64,000 bases of DNA, taken from contig NZ_QRZF01000007.1 of the NCBI RefSeq assembly GCF_003464595.1, positions 124,001 to 188,000 on the forward strand, in the 5' to 3' direction. Below are positions 17,012 through 26,016 of this stretch, one piece after another (the stretch's first letter is position 1; every line of letters starts with the position of its first letter). The translations under genes were made by a program, and so were the position numbers. The notes beneath the pieces are model-generated. The model ran no database searches. It had not been told where the DNA came from and saw only the letters and a program-made list of their open reading frames with translations. Source of the stretch: Bacteroides intestinalis (GTDB taxonomy: Bacteria > Bacteroidota > Bacteroidia > Bacteroidales > Bacteroidaceae).

Positions 17012-17434
17012 ATGAGTATCAACGAACTACAAGACGAAGTGATCGCCGAATTCAGCGACTTTGACGACTGGATGGATCGCTACCAACTCCTCATAGACTT
17101 AGGAAACGAGCAGGAACCGCTCGACGAAAAATATAAAACGGAACAAAATCTGATTGAAGGCTGTCAGAGCCGTGTATGGCTACAAGCCGACGAAGTGGAT
17201 GGAAAGGTAATCTTTAAAGCCGAAAGTGATGCTTTGATTGTAAAAGGTATCATTGCATTGCTAATGAAAGTTCTTTCCGGACATACACCGGATGAGATTC
17301 TGAATGCTGACCTCTACTTTATCGATAAAATAGGATTGAAAGAACACCTCTCTCCTACTCGTAGCAATGGTTTGCTGTCTATGGTAAAACAGATGCGGAT
17401 GTACGCACTGGCTTTCAAGGCAAGAAGACAATGA
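17012..17434 (+). CDS. sufE: SufE family protein
   Basis: 140 residues. The active cysteine is C51 in LIEGCQSRVW, the family signature. SufE takes persulfide sulfur from a SufS-type cysteine desulfurase and passes it to the iron-sulfur scaffold. No suf operon partner is in the window. It follows the M28 gene by 29 bases of AT-rich repeat (AAATCATAAATTATAAATC). Confidence 0.93.
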   Translation: MSINELQDEVIAEFSDFDDWMDRYQLLIDLGNEQEPLDEKYKTEQNLIEGCQSRVWLQADEVDGKVIFKAESDALIVKGIIALLMKVLSGHTPDEILNADLYFIDKIGLKEHLSPTRSNGLLSMVKQMRMYALAFKARRQ

Positions 17435-17502
17435 TTAGTCATTAGCGGTTAGTGATAAGTCACAGCCAACGTACTTATCACTAACCACTAACCGTTAATC
17501 AC
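17432..17502. repeat. inverted repeat of GTTAGTGATAAGT type between convergent sufE and XRE genes
   Basis: GTTAGTGATAAGT (17448-17460) pairs with ACTTATCACTAAC (17473-17485), and the outer parts pair imperfectly. It overlaps both gene ends and may end transcription on both sides. The element at 53129-53180 has the same kind of words. Confidence 0.6.
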
Positions 17503-17701
17503 TATCCACGTATTCCAGAATATCTCCCGGCTGACAGTCCAGTACCTTACAAATCGCTTCCAGCGTAGAGAAGCGAATTGCTTTTGCCTTTCCTGTTTTC
17601 AGAATAGATAGATTGGCAGGGGTGATGTCCACCTTCTCCGCCAGCTCTCCCAAAGATATCTTTCGTCGAGCCATCATTATGTCAAGGTTTACTATAATCA
17701 T
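17495..17701 (-). CDS. XRE/Cro-CI-type helix-turn-helix regulator (YozG-like)
   Basis: 68 residues, essentially a single HTH domain: ISLGELAEKVDITPANLSIL followed by FSTLEAICKVLDCQPGDILEY. This short class is often encoded next to DUF2975 membrane proteins, as here (26 bp downstream of a DUF2975 gene). It is the last gene of the operon and is the natural candidate to bind the TATCG(A/T)5CGATA palindromes at the operon promoter. Confidence 0.92.
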   Translation of the reverse strand: MIIVNLDIMMARRKISLGELAEKVDITPANLSILKTGKAKAIRFSTLEAICKVLDCQPGDILEYVDSD

Positions 17702-17727
17702 ATAATTCTATATTTTAGCAGGTTAGG

Positions 17728-18357
17728 TTAAATGGTTAAATCTTGTTCTTCCTTCATTTTCACACCTACGGCAAATATCTCGGTAAAGAGGACAATGACC
17801 ATCAATGACAGCCAATCTTCCGACATGCTGAAGCCTTTTATTTCATACCCGGGCAGACTCACTTGTTTCACCACTTCAATATAATTCAGCCATTCCATCA
17901 ACGCATTCAAGATGCTAAAGGCTAATAAAGAATAAGTGAATACACGCATTCTCACCACATTCTCATGAGTAAACACATTACGCTTCGATATGGAAATTAA
18001 CACCCGTATCAGACAATAAATTCCGGCAAGAATAGCCAAAGCAACAAATCCAACAAAACAAAACACAATATTACTCCAGGTAGACGGAACAATTGCCACA
18101 CTTACTTTATCTATTTTGTAGGGAAGATTCTCATTCATTTTACTATTGCGCAATGAATCCAATATCGTTGTTTCCAGAGGTCGTACCTCCACAGGGATAC
18201 CTTCAGGCGTGTATAAGGCTGGTGTTTCCGCACGGGCACTTTTACTTCCCGCCAAAAAACTGTCACGTTCTTCTTGCCAACCGGCAGTAAAAGAGATTGC
18301 AAAATCTCCTACAATCACCAGTATCGCTAATATCCCCAATATTCTAAATCTCTTCAT
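17728..18357 (-). CDS. DUF2975 membrane protein (copy 2)
   Basis: 209 residues. N-terminal signal-anchor helix, an extracytoplasmic stretch of about 70 residues, then three membrane helices (near 95-117, 137-156 and 183-202) and the cytoplasmic tail GVKMKEEQDLTI, the usual DUF2975 ending. Function is unknown. It is a paralogue of the next gene upstream, with the same layout and tail, and the two lie 15 bp apart. It forms an operon with a CPBP protease gene and the XRE regulator. Confidence 0.88.
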   Translation of the reverse strand: MKRFRILGILAILVIVGDFAISFTAGWQEERDSFLAGSKSARAETPALYTPEGIPVEVRPLETTILDSLRNSKMNENLPYKIDKVSVAIVPSTWSNIVFCFVGFVALAILAGIYCLIRVLISISKRNVFTHENVVRMRVFTYSLLAFSILNALMEWLNYIEVVKQVSLPGYEIKGFSMSEDWLSLMVIVLFTEIFAVGVKMKEEQDLTI

Positions 18358-18372
18358 AATCGTATCGTATTT

Positions 18373-19029
18373 TTAAATTGTCAATTCTTGTTCTTCTTTC
18401 ATCTTCAGTCCAATAGCGAATACTTCTGCCACAATCAAGGTTGAAATCCCCAATACCAGCGAAGTAATATGCGCCATATCCGCCATACTCAATGAATAAC
18501 CCGGCACTGAAAAGACTTTTTCCACGTTATGGAAACTCAGAAACGCAAGAAGGAAGGTGCATACAAAACCAATAATAAGCAGCACTCCTAAACGCCTGAG
18601 GCGACGGACATTTTTCCAATTGAAGATATCTGATCTATTGATTGACACAATAAGGCGAATGAAGAGCACTACAGCCCAAATAATCGTAACGTAGTTCGCA
18701 AGAATAATCAAGAGAGAGATAATTCTTGACAAGACACTGGGTTGTGTATTCACGCTGACAATCATTTGCCCGTAAGCAGCAGGTACGTATTCACCAGATT
18801 TTTCATTGTAAACAGAATCAATTAAGATATCACCGCCCAAATCTTTTGGCACCAGTTGCACGACTTGCACATTGCTAATCTCTTCTTTAGCTTTTGCATC
18901 AATCTTGGAGTCAATACCTTTCTCGATCCCGGTTTTAATTCCCAAACCGACATAATAAGTAGTCTCCAAAACCGAATAACCCAGCACGAGCAATACGATC
19001 ACGCAAAGAATATTCAATCTCCTTTTCAT
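18373..19029 (-). CDS. DUF2975 membrane protein (copy 1)
   Basis: 218 residues, same plan as the gene at 17728-18357: N-terminal helix, about 80 residues outside, three further helices and the tail IGLKMKEEQELTI. The start overlaps the CPBP stop by 4 bases (ATGA), so translation is coupled. The outer segments of the two copies differ much more than the helices, which would fit two subunits of one complex or two ligand specificities. Confidence 0.88.
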   Translation of the reverse strand: MKRRLNILCVIVLLVLGYSVLETTYYVGLGIKTGIEKGIDSKIDAKAKEEISNVQVVQLVPKDLGGDILIDSVYNEKSGEYVPAAYGQMIVSVNTQPSVLSRIISLLIILANYVTIIWAVVLFIRLIVSINRSDIFNWKNVRRLRRLGVLLIIGFVCTFLLAFLSFHNVEKVFSVPGYSLSMADMAHITSLVLGISTLIVAEVFAIGLKMKEEQELTI

Positions 19030-19805
19030 ATTTCAGTAGTTGTATTAGATAATTTATAAGTATTCATCATTCTCCATGACAATAATAATAAAACGACAGC
19101 AACTATCAATCCTATCAAATAAGAGTTTTCTCCAATCAATTCACTACAAGAATCCACATCCGGGAATTTGAGAGAAAGATAGACAGAAAGACTGTTGTTC
19201 ATGATATGAATCAGGATACAAGGTATCAGACTATGTGTTCTGTAATAGATCCATGCAAGAACAAAACCAATCAGTATAGCTCCTACAACTTGTGCCGGAT
19301 TCACATGAAAGATACCGAATATCAGCCCGGAGACCAAAATAGCCGTTAGCGGATTATATTTCTTCAGCAGCACTTTAGTGATTGCTCCCCGGAACAGCAG
19401 CTCCTCAAGGATGGGCCCCAGTATGGCCACACAAACAATACCCAGCCAACCGGATTGCAATATATCAAAAGTATTCTTATACCAATCAGGTAAAAATGAA
19501 AGATGGGACATCAGGTAGTCAACCAGGTAAATCATAGAAAGCCCCATTATGGCGCTCCAGAATAAATAGCTCGCAGATACAAACGAATATAACCGTTTAT
19601 CATTGGTCAGATAGCCTTGTTTCCACAAATAAATCGACATGAAAATTATTCCTGCTAATAAGGTAGGAGCTGCAGCCAACTCACCAGCTCTTTCTACGCT
19701 ACCGTATTCTATATACGCGTAACCTCTAGCCAATGGTCCCACTACAAATACTCCAATAATTTGCATCGCGAAGTAAATAAGAGCCAGTTTTATTGCCGTT
19801 TTCAT
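19026..19805 (-). CDS. CPBP family intramembrane glutamic endopeptidase
   Basis: 259 residues with about seven or eight membrane helices. The CPBP/Abi motifs are LGPILEELLFRGAI (EExxxR) and FGIFHVNP (motif 2 with His), followed by HIMNNS (motif 3). Relatives process prenylated proteins in eukaryotes; in bacteria many lie beside bacteriocin genes and give self-immunity. It lies 49 bp downstream of a 29-residue hydrophobic ORF, and translation is coupled to the DUF2975 gene after it. Confidence 0.92.
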   Translation of the reverse strand: MKTAIKLALIYFAMQIIGVFVVGPLARGYAYIEYGSVERAGELAAAPTLLAGIIFMSIYLWKQGYLTNDKRLYSFVSASYLFWSAIMGLSMIYLVDYLMSHLSFLPDWYKNTFDILQSGWLGIVCVAILGPILEELLFRGAITKVLLKKYNPLTAILVSGLIFGIFHVNPAQVVGAILIGFVLAWIYYRTHSLIPCILIHIMNNSLSVYLSLKFPDVDSCSELIGENSYLIGLIVAVVLLLLSWRMMNTYKLSNTTTEI

Positions 19806-19854
19806 CGTTGTCGTCTTTTAGAGTCTACAAAGATATATTTTCTCTATTAAATCA

Positions 19855-19944
19855 TCAAACTGTAGCTCCTATACCACAAAGAACAGCCATCAACATGGAG
19901 AGGGAAATCACTAATAAAGAGATACTCATAAATGCCTTTTTCAT
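19855..19944 (-). CDS. 29-residue hydrophobic peptide, first gene of the CPBP/DUF2975 operon (unannotated type)
   Basis: ATG at 19944-19942, stop TGA at 19857-19855. The product starts MKKAFMSISLLVISLSMLMA and ends VLCGIGATV: two lysines, then one uninterrupted hydrophobic stretch with a single Cys. It lies about 50 bases after the predicted transcription start and 49 bases before the CPBP start. It could be a signal, bacteriocin-like or regulatory membrane peptide. I do not recognise a family. An AAAGG lies about 10 bases before the ATG. Confidence 0.55.
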   Translation of the reverse strand: MKKAFMSISLLVISLSMLMAVLCGIGATV

Positions 19945-19984
19945 AATCGTCAACCTTTATATGTTTTGTTATTCAATAATAATT

Positions 19985-20085
19985 TATCGTTTTTCGATAT
20001 GCAAATAAAGAGGTATTTTTTGAGACTAACAAGTAAAACAGAAAATATTTATCGAAAAACAATAATAAAAGTGTGTTTTTCGATA
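19985..20085 (-). promoter_or_regulatory. promoter and palindromic operators of the peptide/CPBP/DUF2975/XRE operon
   Basis: Minus strand: TTG (20032-20030), a 20-base spacer, TTTATTTG (20009-20002). The perfect palindrome TATCGTTTTTCGATA (19985-19999) covers the expected start site. Upstream of -33 lies a second dyad: TATCGAAAAACA (20050-20061) and TGTTTTTCGATA (20074-20085), perfect 12-bp arms 12 bases apart. The layout fits repression by the operon's own XRE protein. Confidence 0.65.
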
Positions 20086-20118
20086 ATCATGCAAGAAATA
20101 TAAAAGAGAAAGGGGAAA

Positions 20119-21036
20119 CTAAAGATAACGAGAAGCCATTTCTTTATCTTTATGAAGCTGGGCAATAAGTTCGTCTATGGAATCAAACTTCAACTCAGGA
20201 CGGAGATAACGGACAAAAGAAAGACAGATATATTGTTCGTAAATATCTGAATGGAAATTAAATATATTCACTTCAATGCTACGGTCAGTACCGTTAGCTA
20301 TTGTGGGACGATAGCCAATACTGAGCATACCGCCATAAATCTGACCTGCCACAGTAACACGAACCGCATATACCCCATCGGAAGGAACTAACTTATCCGG
20401 ATCATCCACCCGGAGATTTGCAGTAGGAAAACCTATTTTACGACCGACACGATAACCACTTACTACCATGCCATTCAAGAAATAATCATATCCCAAGCAA
20501 GCAGCAGCTTCCGAGACGTTACCTTCTGACAGCAATTGCCGGATAACAGAAGAACTGACCGCAACATCCTTATCTATATATGCACGTGCAAGAATAACTT
20601 CTATCCCCAATTCCTGCCCATAGCGTACATAGTCATCAAAGCCTTCACTACGATTATGACCAAAGCGATGGTCGTATCCTATAACAAGAGCACGTATATT
20701 ATAATGACTGTAAAGGAACAACATAAACTCCTTCGCTGAAAGAATGGCAACGTCAGGAGTAAAATCAAGCATCATGCAATAATCCAAGCCGGTTTCAGCG
20801 AGCAAGGAAACCTTTTCTTCACAAGTAGTCAGTAGTTCAGGGTGGTACTCCGGCTGTACAACCTTGCGCGGATGCACAGGAAAAGTCACCACTCCTGAAG
20901 CAAAACCATGTGCAGCAGCTACTTCGCGCACCTGTTCAATCAGGTAGCGATGTCCTCGATGCACTCCGTCAAAAAAGCCTATGGTAGCAACACAAGGCTG
21001 AGGAAGCACTTCCGGTATGTTACGAAGCAACTGCAT
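20119..21036 (-). CDS. ribF: bifunctional riboflavin kinase/FAD synthetase
   Basis: 305 residues. The N-terminal FAD synthetase (nucleotidyltransferase) part has IGFFDGVHRGHRYLI and the C-terminal kinase part has VGRKIGFPTANL followed by PSDGVYAV. It converts riboflavin to FMN and then FAD. A TTG four codons upstream keeps the frame open, but ATG 21036-21034 gives the usual start MQLLRNI. It is the last gene of a probable operon with the Ca2+ ATPase and the HAD phosphatase. Confidence 0.96.
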   Translation of the reverse strand: MQLLRNIPEVLPQPCVATIGFFDGVHRGHRYLIEQVREVAAAHGFASGVVTFPVHPRKVVQPEYHPELLTTCEEKVSLLAETGLDYCMMLDFTPDVAILSAKEFMLFLYSHYNIRALVIGYDHRFGHNRSEGFDDYVRYGQELGIEVILARAYIDKDVAVSSSVIRQLLSEGNVSEAAACLGYDYFLNGMVVSGYRVGRKIGFPTANLRVDDPDKLVPSDGVYAVRVTVAGQIYGGMLSIGYRPTIANGTDRSIEVNIFNFHSDIYEQYICLSFVRYLRPELKFDSIDELIAQLHKDKEMASRYL

Positions 21037-21058
21037 TTTAACTCTCAATTTTCAATTC

Positions 21059-21676
21059 TCAACTAAATAAATGACTCCAGTCTTCACATGCTTTCGGCGT
21101 GTAGGTAGAAATACCCAATGTTTCCGCCACACGACAATTCTCAGAAGAATCATCTATAAAGAAAGTTTCTTTGGGATCTATGCCTGTTTCTTCCAACAGT
21201 TTCTCAAAAATAGCAACGTCCGGTTTTACCATCTTCATTTCATAAGAAAGGAAAATCTTCTCAAAATAATCTTCTACCCGGAAAGCCTTGTAGTGGAAAG
21301 CATGCTTACACGACCACTTCCAGTGAATTTCATTGGTGTTGCTCAATAGATAGACCACATATTTCTCACGCAGCTTCAACAACAAATCCAACTTATAGGT
21401 AGGAATACCTCCCAAGAAACTATTCCAGGCAGCATCTATACGGGCATCGGTCACTACCTTCCCTATCTGTTCACGGATCGCATTCCGGAACTCCGCACTG
21501 GTAATCAGTCCTTTTTCATGCTGCAAGAAGAAACCTTGCTGATGACAAACATCGAGCATAGCCTCTACATTGGGCATACCTAACTTTGCAAAATTCTCAA
21601 TACAACGCTGACGGTCCAAGTCGATCAACACACCGCCAAAATCAATAATAAGGTTTTTAATTCCTTTTTCTTTCAT
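21059..21676 (-). CDS. HAD-superfamily phosphatase (YihX-like)
   Basis: 205 residues. HAD motif I is IIDFGGVLID (nucleophile D12), motif II is VYLLSNTN, motif III is the Lys in MKMVKPDVAIFEKLL, and motif IV is FFIDDSSENC. The DFGGVL form of motif I, in place of DxDGTL, is usual in the YihX (glucose-1-phosphate phosphatase) branch. The substrate cannot be read from sequence. The start lies one base after the stop of the Ca2+ ATPase gene. Confidence 0.9.
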   Translation of the reverse strand: MKEKGIKNLIIDFGGVLIDLDRQRCIENFAKLGMPNVEAMLDVCHQQGFFLQHEKGLITSAEFRNAIREQIGKVVTDARIDAAWNSFLGGIPTYKLDLLLKLREKYVVYLLSNTNEIHWKWSCKHAFHYKAFRVEDYFEKIFLSYEMKMVKPDVAIFEKLLEETGIDPKETFFIDDSSENCRVAETLGISTYTPKACEDWSHLFS

Positions 21677-21677
21677 T

Positions 21678-24362
21678 TTATTTCTGAGTTAAACGTCGGA
21701 TGAAACGTATCGCCTCACCCACCCATAATACCAGTGAAGTAGAAGCAATAATAATCACCCAAGTGACTAAATCAAGCGGCACAGTACGGAATACGGCACC
21801 ACCGAATTGTACAATAAGGAACTGTCCTATTAAGATAGCAAGTACTATCAGTTCCATACCATACGATTTGGAAATCCCTTTGAAAGCGGAGTCTGTAGTA
21901 CCAAACACACGCGCATTGAAAAGGTTCCAGAATTGCAGCATCACGAAGAATGTGAAGAATATGGTCAGACGTTCCGGTGTCATGCCGCCCTCGGCATGGT
22001 TAAACCAGTACAACATTCCCATAAGTATAATCAGGAAAGCACCACCTACACCTAAAATATAGGAGCGCATAGTTTTCGAAATAATAAAGTCACTGCTACT
22101 ACGAGGCTTCTCTTGCATGACACTCTCACTGGGCGGAATAGAAGCCAGAGCCAAAGCAGCAAAAGTATCCATAATAAGATTCACCCACAACATTTGAGTT
22201 ACAGTAAGCGGCAATTCCGTACCTATCAACGAGCCAAGCAAAACGATGAGTAGAGCCACAAAGTTGATAGTCAACTGGAAAACAATGAAACGTTGAATAT
22301 TTTTATACAGCGAACGCCCCCACATCACGGCAGTGCCGATACTATTGAAAGAATCGTCAAGCAGGGTTATATCACTGGCTTCTTTGGCCACTGATGTTCC
22401 CGTACCCATAGAAAGACCTACCTGCGCATGGTTCAATGCAGGAGCATCATTCGTACCGTCTCCTGTTACCGCTACCACCGCACCTTTTTGCTGCAACAAC
22501 TGCACCAGACGCTGTTTATCTGTAGGACGCGCACGCGACATTATTTTCAGATCCATCACACGGTCAAGTGCTTCTTCATCTGTCAGTTCTGCAAAGGCAG
22601 CTCCTGTTATCCGGTTACGTTCCGTATCTTCCGGTTTCCACAAACCAATCTGACGTGCTATTTCCGTAGCCGTACCCGGTGTATCCCCCGTAACAATCTT
22701 TATATCAATACCGGCAGACTGGCATTTCGATACCGCCGCAGGCACATCCTGACGAATAGGATCACTGATAGCAACCACACCCAGGAATGACAAATCATGA
22801 TCGGCAACCAATTCCACACAATCTCTTGTATCCGTATCTTCTACGATCTTGAAAGCAAAACCAAGGGTACGCATCGCCATGTTCTGATAACCCAGCAATT
22901 GTTTTTCTACCGTAGAGCGATACTCTACCGCATCGACCCGTTTGCCATCCAGAATAACCTCCTTACATTTGCCTAAAACAATTTCAGGAGCACCTTTCAC
23001 GTACAATACCTTCTTGCCCATCAAAGGAGACTTCACCAAAGTCGCCATGAATTTACGTTCGGTAGAGAAAGTCAACTGATCCACAACCGGAGCATTCTCA
23101 CGTAATTCCAGATAATCCCTGCTCCTGCTGTTCAACCATAAAAGCAAGGCTACCTCTGTCGGATTCCCTACTCCTTTCGGCTTTTCACCTTCGGCTATCT
23201 CTTCCAGAAAAGCTGTAGAATTGGTACTGATACCTTCCACCACCAATTTGCTGATATCATCTTCACCGACTTCTCCGCCATTTTTCAAACCATAGAAACT
23301 CGGTTCATAAACTTGCATCAGATTTTGAGTCAATGTACCCGTCTTATCCGTACAAATCACAGTGATGGCACCCATCGTCTCGCAAGCATGCATTTTCCGA
23401 ACCAGATTCTTGGTAGAAAGCATACGGCGCATATTCAATGCCAGACTCAATGTCACACTCATCGGCAACCCTTCGGGCACTGCAACCACAATCAGGGTTA
23501 CTGCCATCATAAAGTATTGCAGGGTAGCTTTCAATGCCGGAAGCCAGTCTGCAAAAGTATGGAAAGTTGAGAAAGGATATACCAGTATTACATCTTTAAT
23601 AAAGAAAATGGCAAATGCCAATCCGGCTACCGAGAAACCGATCTTACCAATCAGATTGGCAAGTTTGGTAAGCTGTATGTTCAGCGGAGTAGGCTCCGTA
23701 CTCTGTTCCGTACTCTGCCGGGCTACCTTTCCGATTTCCGTATCATCCCCCACACTGAGCACCCGCATTGTTCCATGACCGTCTACAACCGTAGTACCAC
23801 GCAGCACACGATTGGAAGCATATGTAGCTTCTTCATCAAAATCTGCTTCTACAGTCGTTTTACTAACTACAGGTTCACCAGTCAGATTGGATTCATTGAT
23901 TTGCAAAGAAATAGCTTCCAGCAGTTCACCGTCAGCAGGAATTTCTTCTCCTGTTTCCAGAACGATGATATCTCCTACTACCACATCTTTCCGGGGAATC
24001 TCCTGCACGCGACCATTACGGATAACTTTCACCAAAGTTTCCTCATTGACCGCATTCAGCAAATCAAATTTTTTATTAGCATCATATTCAAAGAAGAAGC
24101 CGATTCCGGTAGCCAGCAATATGGCAGCAATAATACCGATTGTTTCGGCATATTCATTCTCTACGATTGAGATGATCAAAGAAAATAGTGCAGCTACTAA
24201 AAGCACCCTGACAACAGGGTCTTCAAACTTTTCAAGATATAACTTCCATAGGGAGGGACGCTTGGGAGGCGTTAACAGATTGACTCCGTACTTCTCGCGG
24301 CTTTTTCTTACTTCGTCGTCAGTAAGTCCGCCATGATAAAAATCATCCTTCATTGCAGTCAT
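21678..24362 (-). CDS. calcium-translocating P-type ATPase (PMCA/SERCA-like)
   Basis: 894 residues. P-type IIB plan: N-terminal cation-ATPase domain, A-domain with NESNLTGEP, VAVPEGLPM in the ion-binding helix M4, phosphorylated Asp D339 in DKTGTLTQN, hinge VTGDGTNDAPAL, and MLWVNLIMDTFAALALA in M6. It should export Ca2+ from the cytoplasm using ATP. A second in-frame ATG three codons on (MKDDFYHGG) may be the true start. A -7 box (TACTTTTG) lies at 24398-24391 on the minus strand. HAD and ribF follow. Confidence 0.95.
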   Translation of the reverse strand: MTAMKDDFYHGGLTDDEVRKSREKYGVNLLTPPKRPSLWKLYLEKFEDPVVRVLLVAALFSLIISIVENEYAETIGIIAAILLATGIGFFFEYDANKKFDLLNAVNEETLVKVIRNGRVQEIPRKDVVVGDIIVLETGEEIPADGELLEAISLQINESNLTGEPVVSKTTVEADFDEEATYASNRVLRGTTVVDGHGTMRVLSVGDDTEIGKVARQSTEQSTEPTPLNIQLTKLANLIGKIGFSVAGLAFAIFFIKDVILVYPFSTFHTFADWLPALKATLQYFMMAVTLIVVAVPEGLPMSVTLSLALNMRRMLSTKNLVRKMHACETMGAITVICTDKTGTLTQNLMQVYEPSFYGLKNGGEVGEDDISKLVVEGISTNSTAFLEEIAEGEKPKGVGNPTEVALLLWLNSRSRDYLELRENAPVVDQLTFSTERKFMATLVKSPLMGKKVLYVKGAPEIVLGKCKEVILDGKRVDAVEYRSTVEKQLLGYQNMAMRTLGFAFKIVEDTDTRDCVELVADHDLSFLGVVAISDPIRQDVPAAVSKCQSAGIDIKIVTGDTPGTATEIARQIGLWKPEDTERNRITGAAFAELTDEEALDRVMDLKIMSRARPTDKQRLVQLLQQKGAVVAVTGDGTNDAPALNHAQVGLSMGTGTSVAKEASDITLLDDSFNSIGTAVMWGRSLYKNIQRFIVFQLTINFVALLIVLLGSLIGTELPLTVTQMLWVNLIMDTFAALALASIPPSESVMQEKPRSSSDFIISKTMRSYILGVGGAFLIILMGMLYWFNHAEGGMTPERLTIFFTFFVMLQFWNLFNARVFGTTDSAFKGISKSYGMELIVLAILIGQFLIVQFGGAVFRTVPLDLVTWVIIIASTSLVLWVGEAIRFIRRLTQK

Positions 24363-24390
24363 GCAAATTGTTAGCTTTAATTAAGAGCCA

Positions 24391-24398
24391 CAAAAGTA
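24391..24398 (-). promoter_or_regulatory. -7 element of the Ca2+ ATPase operon
   Basis: Minus-strand TACTTTTG, 29 bases before the ATPase start. It matches TAnnTTTG; the -33 element is not clear. Confidence 0.5.
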
Positions 24399-24436
24399 CA
24401 ATATTAATTTGGGATACCGAATGTTATTAAATCTTT

Positions 24437-25732
24437 TTATAAGTTAGTCTTGCCATCAATCTCTGTGCCCTGTTCCTTAATCTGACGACCATTGATCGGA
24501 AGTGTAAACCAGAATGTAGATCCCTTACCATATTCAGATTCCACACCAATCTTACCCCCCAGTTTACGGATAATCATTTCACAAATAGCCAATCCCAGAC
24601 CAGTACCTTTTTTATTCTGTTCCACCCGAACAAAGCGTTCAAAAATATGATTAACCTTGTCTTCCGGAATACCGCTACCGGTATCTTTTACGTAAAAGTA
24701 AAGCCCCTCTGTACAACATTTATAGCCCAAAGTAATGCTACCTTCATCCGTAAACTTCACCGCGTTGGTCATAAAATTGGAGATAACCTGTTGCAAGCGG
24801 TTTCTATCTGTATACATAATACATTCATCCGCAGGAGTTTCTCTGATAATCTGGATAACAGCAGCTTTATCTTCCAGTCTCATACGGAACAATTGTTCTA
24901 TATCAAGCATCAGTTGCTTGACGTCCACCTCAGAGAACGTAAACTCCAATGTACCTGCTTCTATTTTAGAAAGGTCAAGAATATCAGCAATCAATTGCTG
25001 CAATAACTCGTTATTAGAATGAACTATTTCCAAAAACTGTGTCTTCTCCTCTTCCGTACCGGCAGAAGCCAGCAATTCGGAAAAGCCGACGATAGCATTC
25101 AGTGGCGTACGTATCTCATGGCTCATATTAGCAAGAAAAGCAGATTTGGAACGATCCGCATTCTCCGCTTTTTCACGGGCTTTATGCAATTCCACTTCTG
25201 CTTTCTTCAAGCGTGTAATATCATGTACAGTAATTACCATGCCTTCCTTGTCATCTATCTCCATATATTCGCCGGAAACATACGTATCACATTCAGATAC
25301 CTCTCCTCGTCTATCCCGTATATCGAGTGTAGCCTCCAAGTCTGTAAAACTACTTTTTGCACGATAAGTCTCTTCTATCTTTCTCCGGATAGGGCAACTG
25401 CCGCAAAGTTCATGCGTTCCGCATCCTCCTTCGGCGGACAATGCGTTATTACAACGCAGCAAATCTCCTACACGGGGTAATCTACCTTCCGGCTTACGGG
25501 CTTTGGTGATATCATAATAGTTTGTCCGGGTAACAACAAAATCCCTGTTTATCAAAAGAATGAAAGCATGAACATTTTGCATAATGGAACGAAACAGTTC
25601 TTCTGAGCTGCGCAATGCTTTTCTGGCGTTTCCTGCTTTAAGCAGCAGACGTCTACTTCTACCGAGTTCAAACACATACAATAGCAATACTCCCACAAGT
25701 ACCGCCATACCGATCAGAATTAGTATCGTCAT
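24437..25732 (-). CDS. membrane-anchored PAS sensor histidine kinase
   Basis: 431 residues. One N-terminal membrane helix (about 2-22), a PAS domain (about 45-175) with four or more cysteines including [14 protein letters not shown], which could bind a metal or cluster, then HisKA with the phosphoacceptor H205 in [13 protein letters not shown], and HATPase with N-box NFMTNAVKF and G-boxes KDTGSGI and GTGLGLAI. No response regulator is adjacent. A minus-strand TATATTTG (25768-25761) serves as its -7. The cysteine cluster in the PAS domain suggests redox or metal sensing; that is inference. Confidence 0.93.
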   Translation of the reverse strand: MTILILIGMAVLVGVLLLYVFELGRSRRLLLKAGNARKALRSSEELFRSIMQNVHAFILLINRDFVVTRTNYYDITKARKPEGRLPRVGDLLRCNNALSAEGGCGTHELCGSCPIRRKIEETYRAKSSFTDLEATLDIRDRRGEVSECDTYVSGEYMEIDDKEGMVITVHDITRLKKAEVELHKAREKAENADRSKSAFLANMSHEIRTPLNAIVGFSELLASAGTEEEKTQFLEIVHSNNELLQQLIADILDLSKIEAGTLEFTFSEVDVKQLMLDIEQLFRMRLEDKAAVIQIIRETPADECIMYTDRNRLQQVISNFMTNAVKFTDEGSITLGYKCCTEGLYFYVKDTGSGIPEDKVNHIFERFVRVEQNKKGTGLGLAICEMIIRKLGGKIGVESEYGKGSTFWFTLPINGRQIKEQGTEIDGKTNL

Positions 25733-25844
25733 AAAGAGTTCATTTACAATAAAAACGAAACAAATATATCTCTTTCAAATCAAAACCGGAAACAAAAGAG
25801 CGGTATTTATTGTTATTTATAAAGAAAACCTAAAAAATAGTTTT

Positions 25845-26006
25845 ATGGACAAGTACATTTGCACAGTTTGTGATTACGTTTACGATCCCGAAATGGGCGA
25901 TCCGGAAAACGGCATTGAGCCGGGAACATCGTTTGAAGACCTTCCAGAAGATTGGGTTTGCCCGCTATGCGGAGTCGGAAAAGAAGAATTTGAGAAAGCG
26001 TCTTAA
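25845..26006 (+). CDS. rubredoxin
   Basis: 53 residues, standard length. Two CxxC pairs, CTVCDY and CPLCGVG, hold a single iron, with the conserved [19 protein letters not shown] between them. It is a small electron carrier, in anaerobes often used for oxygen or peroxide reduction. The frame is open far upstream, but ATG 25845 gives the standard start MDKYICTVC. Its stop overlaps that of the convergent Na/Pi gene inside a perfect palindrome. Confidence 0.96.
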   Translation: MDKYICTVCDYVYDPEMGDPENGIEPGTSFEDLPEDWVCPLCGVGKEEFEKAS

Positions 26007-26016
26007 GACGCTTTCT
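25993..26016. terminator. 24-bp perfect palindrome over two convergent stop codons
   Basis: Arms AGAAAGCGTCTT / AAGACGCTTTCT with no loop bases between. Both stop codons (rubredoxin TAA 26004-26006 and Na/Pi TAA 26005-26003) are in its centre, and both proteins end Lys-Ala-Ser as a result. A TTTC run follows on the plus strand, so it probably serves as a terminator. Confidence 0.6.
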
